42,620 bases of DNA, from the NCBI GenBank assembly GCA_934096405.1, contig CAKOLW010000010.1, forward strand, positions 1-42,620, in the 5' to 3' direction. The position numbers and the translations under genes were made by a program. This DNA comes from an uncultured Bacilli bacterium (GTDB lineage: Bacteria; Bacillota_I; Bacilli_A; RF39; UBA660). Shown piece by piece: positions 1 to 7,246 of the stretch (position 1 is its first letter; each line of letters starts with the position of its first letter). Under the pieces are notes generated by a model. It was not told the origin of the DNA, searched no databases, and was given only the letters and a program-made list of their open reading frames with translations.

Positions 1-144
1 ACAAATGAATATACAGTATCAACAGATACAACAGTAGATTTTGATGTAGTTACAATATTAAGTGGAGTTTTAGAATCTAAGTATAAAAATAGTGCTTTTG
101 ATGGGGAACCTTATAGACCTGGTAGTGTTGGTTCAACAAATTAA
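1..144 (+). CDS. 3' end of an unidentified gene (partial)
   Basis: Frame 1 is open from the first base to a TAA at 142-144 and gives 47 residues ending in PYRPGSVGSTN. The piece is polar, rich in Thr, Ser and Val, and has no recognisable motif. A hairpin follows at 151-179 and a strong promoter for the next gene at 184-212, so this gene probably ends a separate transcript. Its position just before a Tad-type operon makes a pilus-related protein such as a pseudopilin or TadE/F-like protein possible, but nothing in the fragment proves it. Confidence is for the reading frame only. Confidence 0.6.
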   Translation, partial: TNEYTVSTDTTVDFDVVTILSGVLESKYKNSAFDGEPYRPGSVGSTN

Positions 145-150
145 AATTTT

Positions 151-179
151 AGAGAAAGTTTTATTAAATTTTCTCTTTT
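151..179 (+). terminator. Weak hairpin terminator
   Basis: AGAGAAA (151-157) pairs with TTTCTCT (170-176) around a 12-nt loop, followed by TTT. The stem is short and AT-rich and the T-tract is short, but the position between a stop codon and a new promoter fits termination. Confidence 0.45.
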
Positions 180-183
180 ATAA

Positions 184-212
184 TTGATTTTAGTTCAATT
201 ATCGTTTATAAT
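184..212 (+). promoter_or_regulatory. Sigma-A promoter of the Tad-like operon
   Basis: TTGATT (184-189) and a perfect TATAAT (207-212) are separated by 17 bp. AGGAGG at 229-234 lies just ahead of the ATG at 240. This should drive the four-gene block that runs to the terminator at 3923-3947. Confidence 0.75.
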
Positions 213-239
213 AAATTATAGTAAGAATAGGAGGAGTTT

Positions 240-1079
240 ATGAAAAATTTAATGGTAGGTTTAAAAAGATTTTTTACAAACAAAAATACAGTTACAATAT
301 TATGTGTATTAGGTATAGTTGTAGTTTTATATTGGAGCTATAATTGGAGAATTAAAAAGGCTACTGAACCACTAAGTGTGCCTTATGCTAAAGAGGAAAT
401 ACAACCTAGAACTGAAATTACTAATGATTTAATTGGTTATGTTAAAATACCTAAAAGAATGGTAACTGATAATACAATTACTAATGTTAATGATATTATA
501 GGTAAGTATTCTAACTATAATACTGTAATACCTGCAGGTAGTTTATTCTATAAATCAACTTTAGTTGAGTGGAGTCAAATGCCTGATAGTGCTTGGGAAG
601 ATATTCCTGATGGATATACTGTTGTTAGTTTAAAGGTTAATACTGAAACAACTTATGGTAATTCAATATTCCCTGGAAATTATATTGATTTATATTATGC
701 AACTTATGATGATACTGGTAAATTATTATTAGGTAAATTAATATCTAGTATTGAAGTTTTGGCTGTTAAAGATTCTAGTGGTAACCATGTATTTGAAAAT
801 AGTTCAAAACTTGGAACACCATCAAGCTTAATATTTGCAGTACCAGAAGATATGCACTTATTACTTAGAAAAGCTAGTTATTTAAGTGGAGAAATTATTC
901 CAGTACCAAGAAATAAATCTTATAGTGAAAAACCAGGTGCTACTATAGTAAGTAGTGAATATTTACAAGATTTCATATTAAGTAAGACTGTAATTTTACC
1001 AGAACAAACTGATAATAGCATAGAAAATGGTAATAACAATAATACTACAAATAATGGTGGAGTAGGAACTTTAGAATAA
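240..1079 (+). CDS. CpaB/RcpC-like SAF-domain membrane protein
   Basis: 279 residues. One membrane helix spans about residues 17-34 after a basic N-terminus, so most of the protein should lie outside the membrane. A SAF-like segment follows: about 54-75 (QPRTEITNDLIGYVKIPKRM) and 96-109 (VIPAGSLFYKSTLV). This resembles CpaB/RcpC proteins, which act at the cell-surface side of Tad/Flp pilus machines. The C-terminus is a low-complexity Asn/Thr/Gly tail. The start follows AGGAGG with normal spacing and is the first gene of the operon. The next genes encode the ATPase and two TadB/C-type membrane proteins, which supports the assignment more than the sequence alone does. In a one-membrane cell the CpaB role may differ from the Gram-negative outer-membrane one. 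Confidence 0.7.
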   Translation: MKNLMVGLKRFFTNKNTVTILCVLGIVVVLYWSYNWRIKKATEPLSVPYAKEEIQPRTEITNDLIGYVKIPKRMVTDNTITNVNDIIGKYSNYNTVIPAGSLFYKSTLVEWSQMPDSAWEDIPDGYTVVSLKVNTETTYGNSIFPGNYIDLYYATYDDTGKLLLGKLISSIEVLAVKDSSGNHVFENSSKLGTPSSLIFAVPEDMHLLLRKASYLSGEIIPVPRNKSYSEKPGATIVSSEYLQDFILSKTVILPEQTDNSIENGNNNNTTNNGGVGTLE

Positions 1080-1107
1080 AATTAAAAGAATAGAAAGGGT
1101 GTCATAT

Positions 1108-2217
1108 ATGACTGAAAAAGGAACAATATTTGATCAAATTGATTTTGGACCATTACAAGAATTTTTAGATAATGATGATATAACAGATATTTCTTATTCT
1201 AATGAAGGTCAAATTCACTTAAAGACACTTACTAAAGGTGTGTTTAGAATTGAAAAGCCTGAGATTAATAATGCTTTAATGGAAAAAATTGCATTTCAGT
1301 GTTCAAATGTAATGGGTAAGACATTTAATATGGCACATCCTTTTCTTGATGCTGAAAGTGCTGAGTTACGTTTAAACTTTGTACATGATTCTATTGCGAC
1401 AAATGGAATAGCATGTGTTATACGTAAAACACCAGCTAAGATAAGACTTAATAAAGAAAAATTATTAAATGAAAATTATGTATCATTACAAATACATGAT
1501 TTTCTGTTTAAGTGTGTAGAAGGACATTGTAACATTATTGTAAGTGGTGAAACTGGTAGTGGTAAGACTGAATTAGTTAAATATTTGGCTAGTCATATAA
1601 CTGAAAATGAAAAAATAATTACAATAGAAGATACTTTGGAACTTCACTTAGATAGAATATTTCCACATAGAGATATAGTAGCAATGAAAACAAATAATAT
1701 TGCTAGTTATAGTGATGTACTTGTTACTTGTATGAGACAGAATCCAAAATGGATTTTATTATCAGAGGTACGTAGTGCAGAAGCAGTTACAGCAGTTAGA
1801 AACTCTATTTCAAGTGGTCATAATATTTTATCAACAATACACTCAGAAAAAGCAAGTGGTATTCCTATGCGTTTATATAGCTTACTTGAATCTAATCAAG
1901 AAGTTGATCAATTTTTAAGAGGTATGCATAGATATATTCATTTAGGTGTACATGTTAAAGGTTATATGTCTAAGAAATATGGTAGATTCCAAAGAGAAAT
2001 AGTTGAAGTGTGTGAATTTTATGTAGATGAAGATAATAATGCTAAGACTAATGTTTTGTATACTAAAACTATGGATGGACATGAATCATATCATAATCCA
2101 ACTAAACATTTATTAGATTATTTAGATGCACAAGGAATTTATTTACCAAGAGAGACATTTATTAAAGAAGGTAATGAAATTAAAGAGGCAGTGATTGAAA
2201 ATTTAGAAATTTTTTAA
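1108..2217 (+). CDS. cpaF: CpaF/TadA-type secretion ATPase
   Basis: 369 residues from the ATG at 1108. An in-frame GTG at 1099 is also possible, but the AAAGGGTG ribosome site at 1094-1101 would overlap it, so 1108 is preferred. Motifs of the VirB11/CpaF/PilT family are complete: Walker A GETGSGKT (147-154), the Asp box around ITIEDTLELH (171-180), Walker B region WILLSEVRSAEA (215-226) and the His box STIHSEKAS (242-250). Family knowledge: a hexameric cytoplasmic ATPase that powers pilin extrusion or secretion together with TadB/TadC in the membrane. The gene is shorter than many CpaF proteins because the usual long N-terminal region is reduced. It lies 28 bp after the CpaB-like gene and 18 bp before the TadB-like gene. 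Confidence 0.88.
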   Translation: MTEKGTIFDQIDFGPLQEFLDNDDITDISYSNEGQIHLKTLTKGVFRIEKPEINNALMEKIAFQCSNVMGKTFNMAHPFLDAESAELRLNFVHDSIATNGIACVIRKTPAKIRLNKEKLLNENYVSLQIHDFLFKCVEGHCNIIVSGETGSGKTELVKYLASHITENEKIITIEDTLELHLDRIFPHRDIVAMKTNNIASYSDVLVTCMRQNPKWILLSEVRSAEAVTAVRNSISSGHNILSTIHSEKASGIPMRLYSLLESNQEVDQFLRGMHRYIHLGVHVKGYMSKKYGRFQREIVEVCEFYVDEDNNAKTNVLYTKTMDGHESYHNPTKHLLDYLDAQGIYLPRETFIKEGNEIKEAVIENLEIF

Positions 2218-2235
2218 GTAAAGTGAGGTGAAAAT

Positions 2236-3135
2236 ATGTATATTGAAATTATTGTTGTAGCTATTATTCTATTTATCTTAATTTTTTATAGAAAGAATAC
2301 TGGTGAAAAGTTTTATAAATATATTTCAAATGGTGTAACTGATTTATATAATAAATATGCTCCATATTCATTTAAAGTAGTAAGAGAAAAGACTAAAGAG
2401 TTAGGTAAAGAATATACTCCTAAACAATATGCTATACAGATTACTTTATTTGGTGTTTTAGCTGCAGTTATTTCATATGCATACTTTTATAGCATAATAA
2501 TTTCTATTATTTATGTTATATTAGCAATTATGTTTGTTCCATATCTTGCATATTTGAGATGTAACAAAGTGTATAGTGAATTTATTTTTGAACAAATTCA
2601 AGTTTATAGTACTAACGTTATAATGGAATTTAATACTACTCAATCTTTTGTTAAAGCACTCGAAGGTGTTAGAGATAGTGGAGTATTGGAAGATCCAGTT
2701 TTAGCTGATGTTAAGGAAATGATAGCTATTTCATACAATAGCAGTACTATAGATGAAGCAATAGAATATATGAATAGTAAATATGATTTTTATGTAATAA
2801 GAAATATGCATCAATTATTTTTACAGATAACTAAAGAAGGATCTAAAGATAGTGGTGAAGCTTTAGAAGGAATGTTACAAGACATAGATATGCTTGTTGA
2901 AAATGTTTATAGAGATAGAATTGATAGACAAACATTCCATAAACAATTTTTAACATTTGGTGTTGCACTTTATTTCTTAGTGGCAGTTATTCAATTTTTA
3001 TTAGGTAGAGATAGTTATGTACAATTAATACAAGTATTTTATGTTAGACTAATGTTACATGCTATTATATTAATAAATACTTATTTCTTAATAAGTGGAG
3101 AAAAATATTATAATGAGGATGTGGGTGCCGAATGA
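2236..3135 (+). CDS. TadB-like inner-membrane platform protein
   Basis: 299 residues with hydrophobic segments at about 3-18, 70-85, 87-106, 240-256 and 268-285 and a helical cytosolic stretch between the second pair and the third. That is the layout of type II secretion F-domain proteins such as TadB. Family knowledge: TadB and TadC together form the membrane platform against which the CpaF ATPase works. The sequence is diverged and the call rests on topology plus operon position. RBS AGTGAGGTG precedes the ATG. The gene ends in TGA and overlaps the next start by four bases, which predicts translational coupling and equal stoichiometry with the following protein. Confidence 0.7.
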   Translation: MYIEIIVVAIILFILIFYRKNTGEKFYKYISNGVTDLYNKYAPYSFKVVREKTKELGKEYTPKQYAIQITLFGVLAAVISYAYFYSIIISIIYVILAIMFVPYLAYLRCNKVYSEFIFEQIQVYSTNVIMEFNTTQSFVKALEGVRDSGVLEDPVLADVKEMIAISYNSSTIDEAIEYMNSKYDFYVIRNMHQLFLQITKEGSKDSGEALEGMLQDIDMLVENVYRDRIDRQTFHKQFLTFGVALYFLVAVIQFLLGRDSYVQLIQVFYVRLMLHAIILINTYFLISGEKYYNEDVGAE

Positions 3136-3923
3136 TGTGGGAAATAGCTGTTGTTGGTGTCTTATTAATCATTATGTTATTAGCGCAAGGAAAAATAGAC
3201 GGCAATAAATTTATAAAAGATAATGAGAAAGTGTTTAAACTTTTAAAAGAAGATGATTATGATTTTTTAGTAGAAGCTAAATATGGAGATGGTGTTGATC
3301 CTGATAAATTATTTGAAAAAAGAATAAAGGATGGATTAATGGTATTGTTATTTTTAGTAGTAATATTTATATCTAACTTATCATTTCTTAATTTAATAAT
3401 TTGTTTTGTGGTAGCCTTCTTAGTTTTTAAATCTGGTTATTCTAATTTAAAGTCATATTATAAAAAACATTTGCATGAAATTAATTTATTACTTCCATAT
3501 TATTTAAAGAGTTTGGAAATATTAATTCAACATTATACAGTACCAGTTGCTATTACAAAGAGTGTTGATCAAGCTCCACCTATATTTAAAGAAGGACTTA
3601 GAGAGTTAATAGAAAGTATTAATGCAGGTGATTCTTCAATTGATCCTTATATGGCATTTGCCATTAGATATCCAGTAAGAGATTCAATGCGTATGATGAG
3701 ACTTCTATATAGATTAGGTTTAGGTAATCAGGAAAGAAAACAAGATCAATTAATAGTTTTTTCTAGAACAATATCTAATCTACAAGCTAAAAGTAGAGAG
3801 ACTAAATATAAAGAAAGACTTGAGAGAATGGAAAAGAAAACTATGGTTATGCTTTCTACAACTGGTGTTGGAGTAATGATTATATTGTTACTTGCTATAC
3901 TTAGAATGTTTAAGACTATGTAA
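3132..3923 (+). CDS. TadC-like inner-membrane platform protein
   Basis: 263 residues with hydrophobic segments at about 4-18, 70-102 (two helices) and 238-258, and a charged, mostly helical middle part. This is the second F-domain-like protein of the operon and the expected TadC partner. Its start ATGATG overlaps the TGA of the upstream gene; either ATG could be used. A clear terminator follows directly at 3923-3947, so the operon ends here. No prepilin peptidase (TadV), pilin (Flp) or TadE/F/G gene is visible downstream, so the set in this window is incomplete unless these lie upstream. Confidence 0.68.
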   Translation: MMWEIAVVGVLLIIMLLAQGKIDGNKFIKDNEKVFKLLKEDDYDFLVEAKYGDGVDPDKLFEKRIKDGLMVLLFLVVIFISNLSFLNLIICFVVAFLVFKSGYSNLKSYYKKHLHEINLLLPYYLKSLEILIQHYTVPVAITKSVDQAPPIFKEGLRELIESINAGDSSIDPYMAFAIRYPVRDSMRMMRLLYRLGLGNQERKQDQLIVFSRTISNLQAKSRETKYKERLERMEKKTMVMLSTTGVGVMIILLLAILRMFKTM

Positions 3924-3947
3924 AAGTGAATTATATTCACTTTTTTT
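3923..3947 (+). terminator. Rho-independent terminator of the Tad-like operon
   Basis: AAAGTGAA (3923-3930) and TTCACTTT (3936-3943) form an 8-bp stem with a TTATA loop, followed by a run of seven T beginning inside the stem. The first stem base is the last base of the TAA stop. Confidence 0.85.
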
Positions 3948-3975
3948 GTATATACTTAAGTAGGAGGGAACATTT

Positions 3976-4290
3976 ATGAGTTTGCCAAAGGTTTTTAGAA
4001 ATAATAATACAGGTGTAGTTAAAAATAATATTGAACAATATTATTCAAAAGAAGATAATTTAAAAATTAATTTAGAATTATCTAATGATAACATGAAACC
4101 AATTATTATTAAGAAAAAAATAAATGATATCTTTAATAGTAATTCATTTATATATAAAGTAAATGTTATAATAACTACTATAGATGGAGATAAAGAGTGT
4201 ACATTAATTGCCAGAAATAATGATAGCCTATTAACATTAAATAATGAGAAAATACTTATAAGTGATATACTAGATATTAAGAAGATTTAA
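3976..4290 (+). CDS. Small unknown protein upstream of miaB
   Basis: 104 residues, not recognised. RBS GGAGGG precedes the ATG with 6-7 nt spacing. The N-terminal half is polar and Asn-rich. The C-terminal half has a beta-strand pattern (VNVIITTIDGDKECTLIARN, then LLTLNNEKILISDILDIKKI) resembling a small beta-barrel or Sm-like fold, but that is only an impression from the hydrophobic alternation. No signal peptide or membrane helix. It sits alone between two terminators (3923-3947 and 4279-4302), so it is probably transcribed by itself; TATACT at 3951-3956 could be its -10 box but no good -35 is seen. Confidence 0.6.
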   Translation: MSLPKVFRNNNTGVVKNNIEQYYSKEDNLKINLELSNDNMKPIIIKKKINDIFNSNSFIYKVNVIITTIDGDKECTLIARNNDSLLTLNNEKILISDILDIKKI

Positions 4291-4302
4291 CTCTTCTTTT
4301 TT
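4279..4302 (+). terminator. Terminator overlapping a stop codon
   Basis: AAGAAGA (4279-4285) pairs with TCTTCTT (4292-4298) around TTTAAC, followed by T residues to 4302. The TAA stop of the 104-residue gene lies in the loop. Confidence 0.75.
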
Positions 4303-4313
4303 CATTTAATTTA

Positions 4314-4322
4314 TGTTAAAAT
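4314..4322 (+). promoter_or_regulatory. Extended -10 promoter of miaB
   Basis: TGT followed by TAAAAT (4317-4322) forms an extended -10 element; the -35 region is poor. It lies after the terminator at 4279-4302 and about 28 bp before the ATG, with ribosome site AAAGGAAGTGA at 4334-4344. Confidence 0.4.
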
Positions 4323-4349
4323 ATCTTTGTATTAAAGGAAGTGATATAA

Positions 4350-5765
4350 ATGAATTTACCAAATATGTTAGAAGCTAAAAAAAGAAATAATAATGAATTT
4401 TGTATATATGATTATGAAAAAGTAGAATTAGATAAAAGTTTAGTTGGAAAAAAATATTATGTAAGAACTTACGGATGTCAAATGAACGAGCATGATGGAG
4501 AAAGAGTTAAAGGTGTTTTAACTGAATCTGGAATGACTGAAGCAAGTGATATGAATGATGCAGATTTAATAATACTTAATACATGTGCAATAAGAGAAAA
4601 TGCTCATGATAAAGTCTTTGGTTTTATGGGGTTAATTAAAAAGATGAAAGAAACTAAACCAGACTTATTAATGGGTATATGTGGATGTATGGCACAAGAA
4701 GAAAGTGTAGTAAAAGAAATTATGAGTAAATATAAATATGTAGACTTTGTATTTGGAACTCATAATCTTAATCAAATGATAAAAGTAATAAATGAAAGAA
4801 TTAAAACTGGTAAACAAAATATTGAAGTATTTAGTAAAACTGGAGATGTAATAGAAAATATTCCTGCAAAAAGAGATAGTAAAGTATCTGCATGGGTAGA
4901 TATAATACTAGGATGTGATAAATTCTGTACTTATTGCATAGTACCTTACACAAGAGGAACTCAAAGAAGTAGAAGAAAAGAGAGTATCATAAAAGAAGTA
5001 GAAAAACTTAAGAAAGATGGATATAAAGAAGTAACTTTGTTAGGACAAAATGTTAATGCATATGGAAAAGATTTATATGAAGATTACAACTTAGCTAATT
5101 TACTAAGAGATGTAAGTGCATCAGGCATAGAAAGAATTAGATTTGTAACAAGTCATCCATGGGATTTTACAGATGAAATGATAACTGCGATAAGTGAATG
5201 CGATAATGTAATGCCTTATGTTCATTTACCAATTCAATCTGGTAGTGATAGAATACTTAAACTTATGGGAAGAAGATATACAAAAGAAGAATATTTAAAT
5301 CTATATAATAAAATAAGAAACACTATAAAAGGAGTAAGTGTAACTACTGATATAATCGTAGGATTTCCTGGAGAAACAGAAGAAGACTTTAATGAAACTC
5401 TAGATGTGGTAAACACTTGTAAATTTGACGGGGCATTTACATTTATATATAGTCCTAGAGAAAATACACCAGCATCTATGTTAGAAGACAATACACCAAT
5501 GGAAGTTAAAAATGAAAGATTACATAAACTTAATGAAGTAGTAAATAACTATAGTAATATGAGAAATCAAGCAATGGTTGGAACTATACAAAAATGTTTA
5601 GTAACAGGTAAAAGTGATAAAGATAATACAAAATATGCTGGATATACAGAAAATATGAAATTAGTAAATATAATAAGTGATGAAGATATAACTAATAAAA
5701 TAGTTAATGTAAAAATTGATGAAGCAAAGAGCTTTAGTTTAAATGGAACTTATGTAAAGGAGTAA
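4350..5765 (+). CDS. miaB: tRNA-2-methylthio-N6-isopentenyladenosine synthase MiaB
   Basis: 471 residues. MiaB is a radical-SAM methylthiotransferase that adds the 2-methylthio group to i6A37 of tRNAs reading UNN codons, using two 4Fe-4S clusters. The N-terminal UPF0004 domain has its three cluster cysteines at C43 (YGCQMNEHDG), C79 (NTCAIRENA) and C113 (CGCMAQ). The radical-SAM triad is C189, C193 and C196 in GCDKFCTYCIVPYTRG. A TRAM-like RNA-binding region forms the C-terminus. Length and motif order fit the family well and favour MiaB over MtaB. AAAGGAAGTGA precedes the start. In Bacillus subtilis the homologue (ymcB) lies just upstream of cotE. The same neighbourhood is kept here with one extra gene between. 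Confidence 0.95.
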   Translation: MNLPNMLEAKKRNNNEFCIYDYEKVELDKSLVGKKYYVRTYGCQMNEHDGERVKGVLTESGMTEASDMNDADLIILNTCAIRENAHDKVFGFMGLIKKMKETKPDLLMGICGCMAQEESVVKEIMSKYKYVDFVFGTHNLNQMIKVINERIKTGKQNIEVFSKTGDVIENIPAKRDSKVSAWVDIILGCDKFCTYCIVPYTRGTQRSRRKESIIKEVEKLKKDGYKEVTLLGQNVNAYGKDLYEDYNLANLLRDVSASGIERIRFVTSHPWDFTDEMITAISECDNVMPYVHLPIQSGSDRILKLMGRRYTKEEYLNLYNKIRNTIKGVSVTTDIIVGFPGETEEDFNETLDVVNTCKFDGAFTFIYSPRENTPASMLEDNTPMEVKNERLHKLNEVVNNYSNMRNQAMVGTIQKCLVTGKSDKDNTKYAGYTENMKLVNIISDEDITNKIVNVKIDEAKSFSLNGTYVKE

Positions 5766-5769
5766 ATGA

Positions 5770-6582
5770 ATGGATTTGAGTTTAACTTTTAATAGAGAAG
5801 AAAAACATACAAAAGAATCACTTGATAAATATGCAAAATTAATTTCTTTATGTTTAAAAGAATCTATGAAAGGCAATAAAGTATCATTTTTGTATGAAGA
5901 TACTAATGGACATAACTTTTCATATAATAAAGATATATGTTTCTATGCAGCAAGTTCTATTAAAGTATTGGTATGTTTACAAATATTAAAAATGGCAGAA
6001 AATAATTTAATAGATTTAAATAAAGAAATACTTGTTAAAATGGAAGATTTAAAACAAGACACGGGAATAATTAAAAATCAAAAAGAAGATACTTATTACA
6101 AAATAATTGATTTAATAAAATTGTGTATAACAGAAAGTGATAATACTGCATACTTGAAATTAGTGGATATAGTAGGTTTTGATAATTTAAAACAATATGG
6201 ATTAAGTATGGGAGCTAAACATACTATGGAAGGTAAAGATTCTTTTGGAATAATTAATGCAACTGATATGCTAATATATTGGAAAAATATAAGAGAATAT
6301 TTATTAGGAAACTACAAATACAATAAACTATTTAAAGAATATTTAACTCATCCAAGTGTAAAATATGTAGATGATTTAAATGTAGATGGTACTTATGTTA
6401 GAAAATATGGATCATGGGATATTGCTTATCATGAAGCAGGTTATGTAGAATCTGATTCAAGTTATTATTTAATTATTCTAACCCAGTTAAATAAGAAAGA
6501 ATATAAAAATGAATTTGTAAATGAAGTAGCTAAAGATATATTAGAATTACATAAAACTTTAAAGATAAAGGAACTTATATAA
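5770..6582 (+). CDS. Serine hydrolase of the class A beta-lactamase fold, no export signal
   Basis: 270 residues. Class A-like motifs are present: S62-S-I-K65 (SxxK nucleophile motif), S123-D-N125 (SDN), and K212-Y-G214 in place of KTG/KSG. No obvious counterpart of the omega-loop Glu166 is seen at the expected distance after SDN. The N-terminus (MDLSLTFNREEKHTKESL) has no signal peptide, lipobox or membrane helix. A periplasmic-style beta-lactamase role therefore looks unlikely; a cytosolic or mother-cell hydrolase/esterase of the same fold is an inference. The gene begins five bases after the miaB stop, with AAAGGAG inside the end of miaB as ribosome site, so the two are cotranscribed. It ends in a good terminator. 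Its place between miaB and cotE suggests possible sporulation-linked expression, not proven. Confidence 0.72.
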   Translation: MDLSLTFNREEKHTKESLDKYAKLISLCLKESMKGNKVSFLYEDTNGHNFSYNKDICFYAASSIKVLVCLQILKMAENNLIDLNKEILVKMEDLKQDTGIIKNQKEDTYYKIIDLIKLCITESDNTAYLKLVDIVGFDNLKQYGLSMGAKHTMEGKDSFGIINATDMLIYWKNIREYLLGNYKYNKLFKEYLTHPSVKYVDDLNVDGTYVRKYGSWDIAYHEAGYVESDSSYYLIILTQLNKKEYKNEFVNEVAKDILELHKTLKIKELI

Positions 6583-6599
6583 AATAGGTTCCTTTTTTT
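6567..6599 (+). terminator. Rho-independent terminator after the serine hydrolase gene
   Basis: AAAGGAAC (6567-6574) pairs with GTTCCTTT (6588-6595) with a run of T to 6599. The stop codon (6580-6582) lies in the loop. Confidence 0.82.
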
Positions 6600-6635
6600 G
6601 GGTATTTGTCATATATTAGTACTAGGTGGTGTTTT

Positions 6636-7166
6636 ATGTATAAAGAAATAGTTACTAAAGCTGTTATTGGTAAAGGTAAAAAAACATTTAGAAATACTTA
6701 TGAACTTAGAACAACTGATAAGATAGACACAGTACTTGGTTGCTGGGTTATAAATCATGCAATGAATGGAAGTAATGATAATGGAAGAGTTAGAATAAAT
6801 GGTAGTTTTGATGTTAATATATGGTATAGTTATGACAATAACACTAAAACTAGTGTAGAAGCAAGAAAAATAAGTTATACAGAACTTGTAAATGTACATT
6901 TAAAAGAAAATAGTACCTTAACTAATGATAGCGAAATAATAATTAATAGTTTAAAAAATCCTACTGTAATTGATGTGAGTTCTAAAGATAATTTAATAAA
7001 ATATGAAATAGAAAAAGAATTAGGTATTGAAATAATTGGAGATGCAAAAGTAATGATACAAACTATGGAAGATGAATATGAAGATTATGATATTATTGAT
7101 GATGAGGTAAGTGATGAAGAAATTAGTAAATATATAGATAATGAAGTAAAAGAAGATTATTTGTAA
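6636..7166 (+). CDS. cotE: Outer spore coat morphogenetic protein CotE
   Basis: 176 residues from the ATG at 6636, which follows TAGGTGGT with good spacing; an in-frame start at 6606 lacks a ribosome site. The N-terminus MYKEIVTKAVIGKGKK, the block VLGCWVINH, the segment FDVNIWYSYDNNTKTSVEAR and the very acidic C-terminal tail (many Asp/Glu after residue ~145) match Bacillus CotE block by block (recognised from memory). Family knowledge: CotE sits at the interface of inner and outer spore coat and recruits the outer-coat proteins. A sequence CATATATTA at 6610-6618 fits the mother-cell -10 pattern CATAnnnTA, but it lies so near the ribosome site that I do not list it as a promoter. Neighbourhood miaB...cotE agrees with Bacilli. 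Confidence 0.9.
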   Translation: MYKEIVTKAVIGKGKKTFRNTYELRTTDKIDTVLGCWVINHAMNGSNDNGRVRINGSFDVNIWYSYDNNTKTSVEARKISYTELVNVHLKENSTLTNDSEIIINSLKNPTVIDVSSKDNLIKYEIEKELGIEIIGDAKVMIQTMEDEYEDYDIIDDEVSDEEISKYIDNEVKEDYL

Positions 7167-7175
7167 ATTATATAT

Positions 7176-7209
7176 CAATGTTGCAATTGCAACATTGTAT
7201 TTTTATTTG
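7176..7209 (+). terminator. Perfect-palindrome terminator after cotE
   Basis: CAATGTTGCAA (7176-7186) and TTGCAACATTG (7187-7197) form a perfect 22-bp palindrome followed by TATTTTTATTT. With an AATT turn it makes a 9-bp hairpin. Its place behind the cotE stop and the U-rich tail fit a terminator. Confidence 0.7.
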
Positions 7210-7246
7210 ATAATGTATAATTTTTTTTAGAAAGTAGGTGGCTAAA

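Noticed and set aside
6610..6618. CATATATTA as a sigma-K promoter for cotE
   Set aside because: It matches CATAnnnTA, but no -35 partner is seen and transcription would start at the ribosome site. Such strings are common in AT-rich DNA.
7176..7197. 22-bp perfect palindrome as a regulator operator for thyX
   Set aside because: It directly follows the cotE stop and is followed by a T-rich tract, so a terminator explains it. No second copy is seen.
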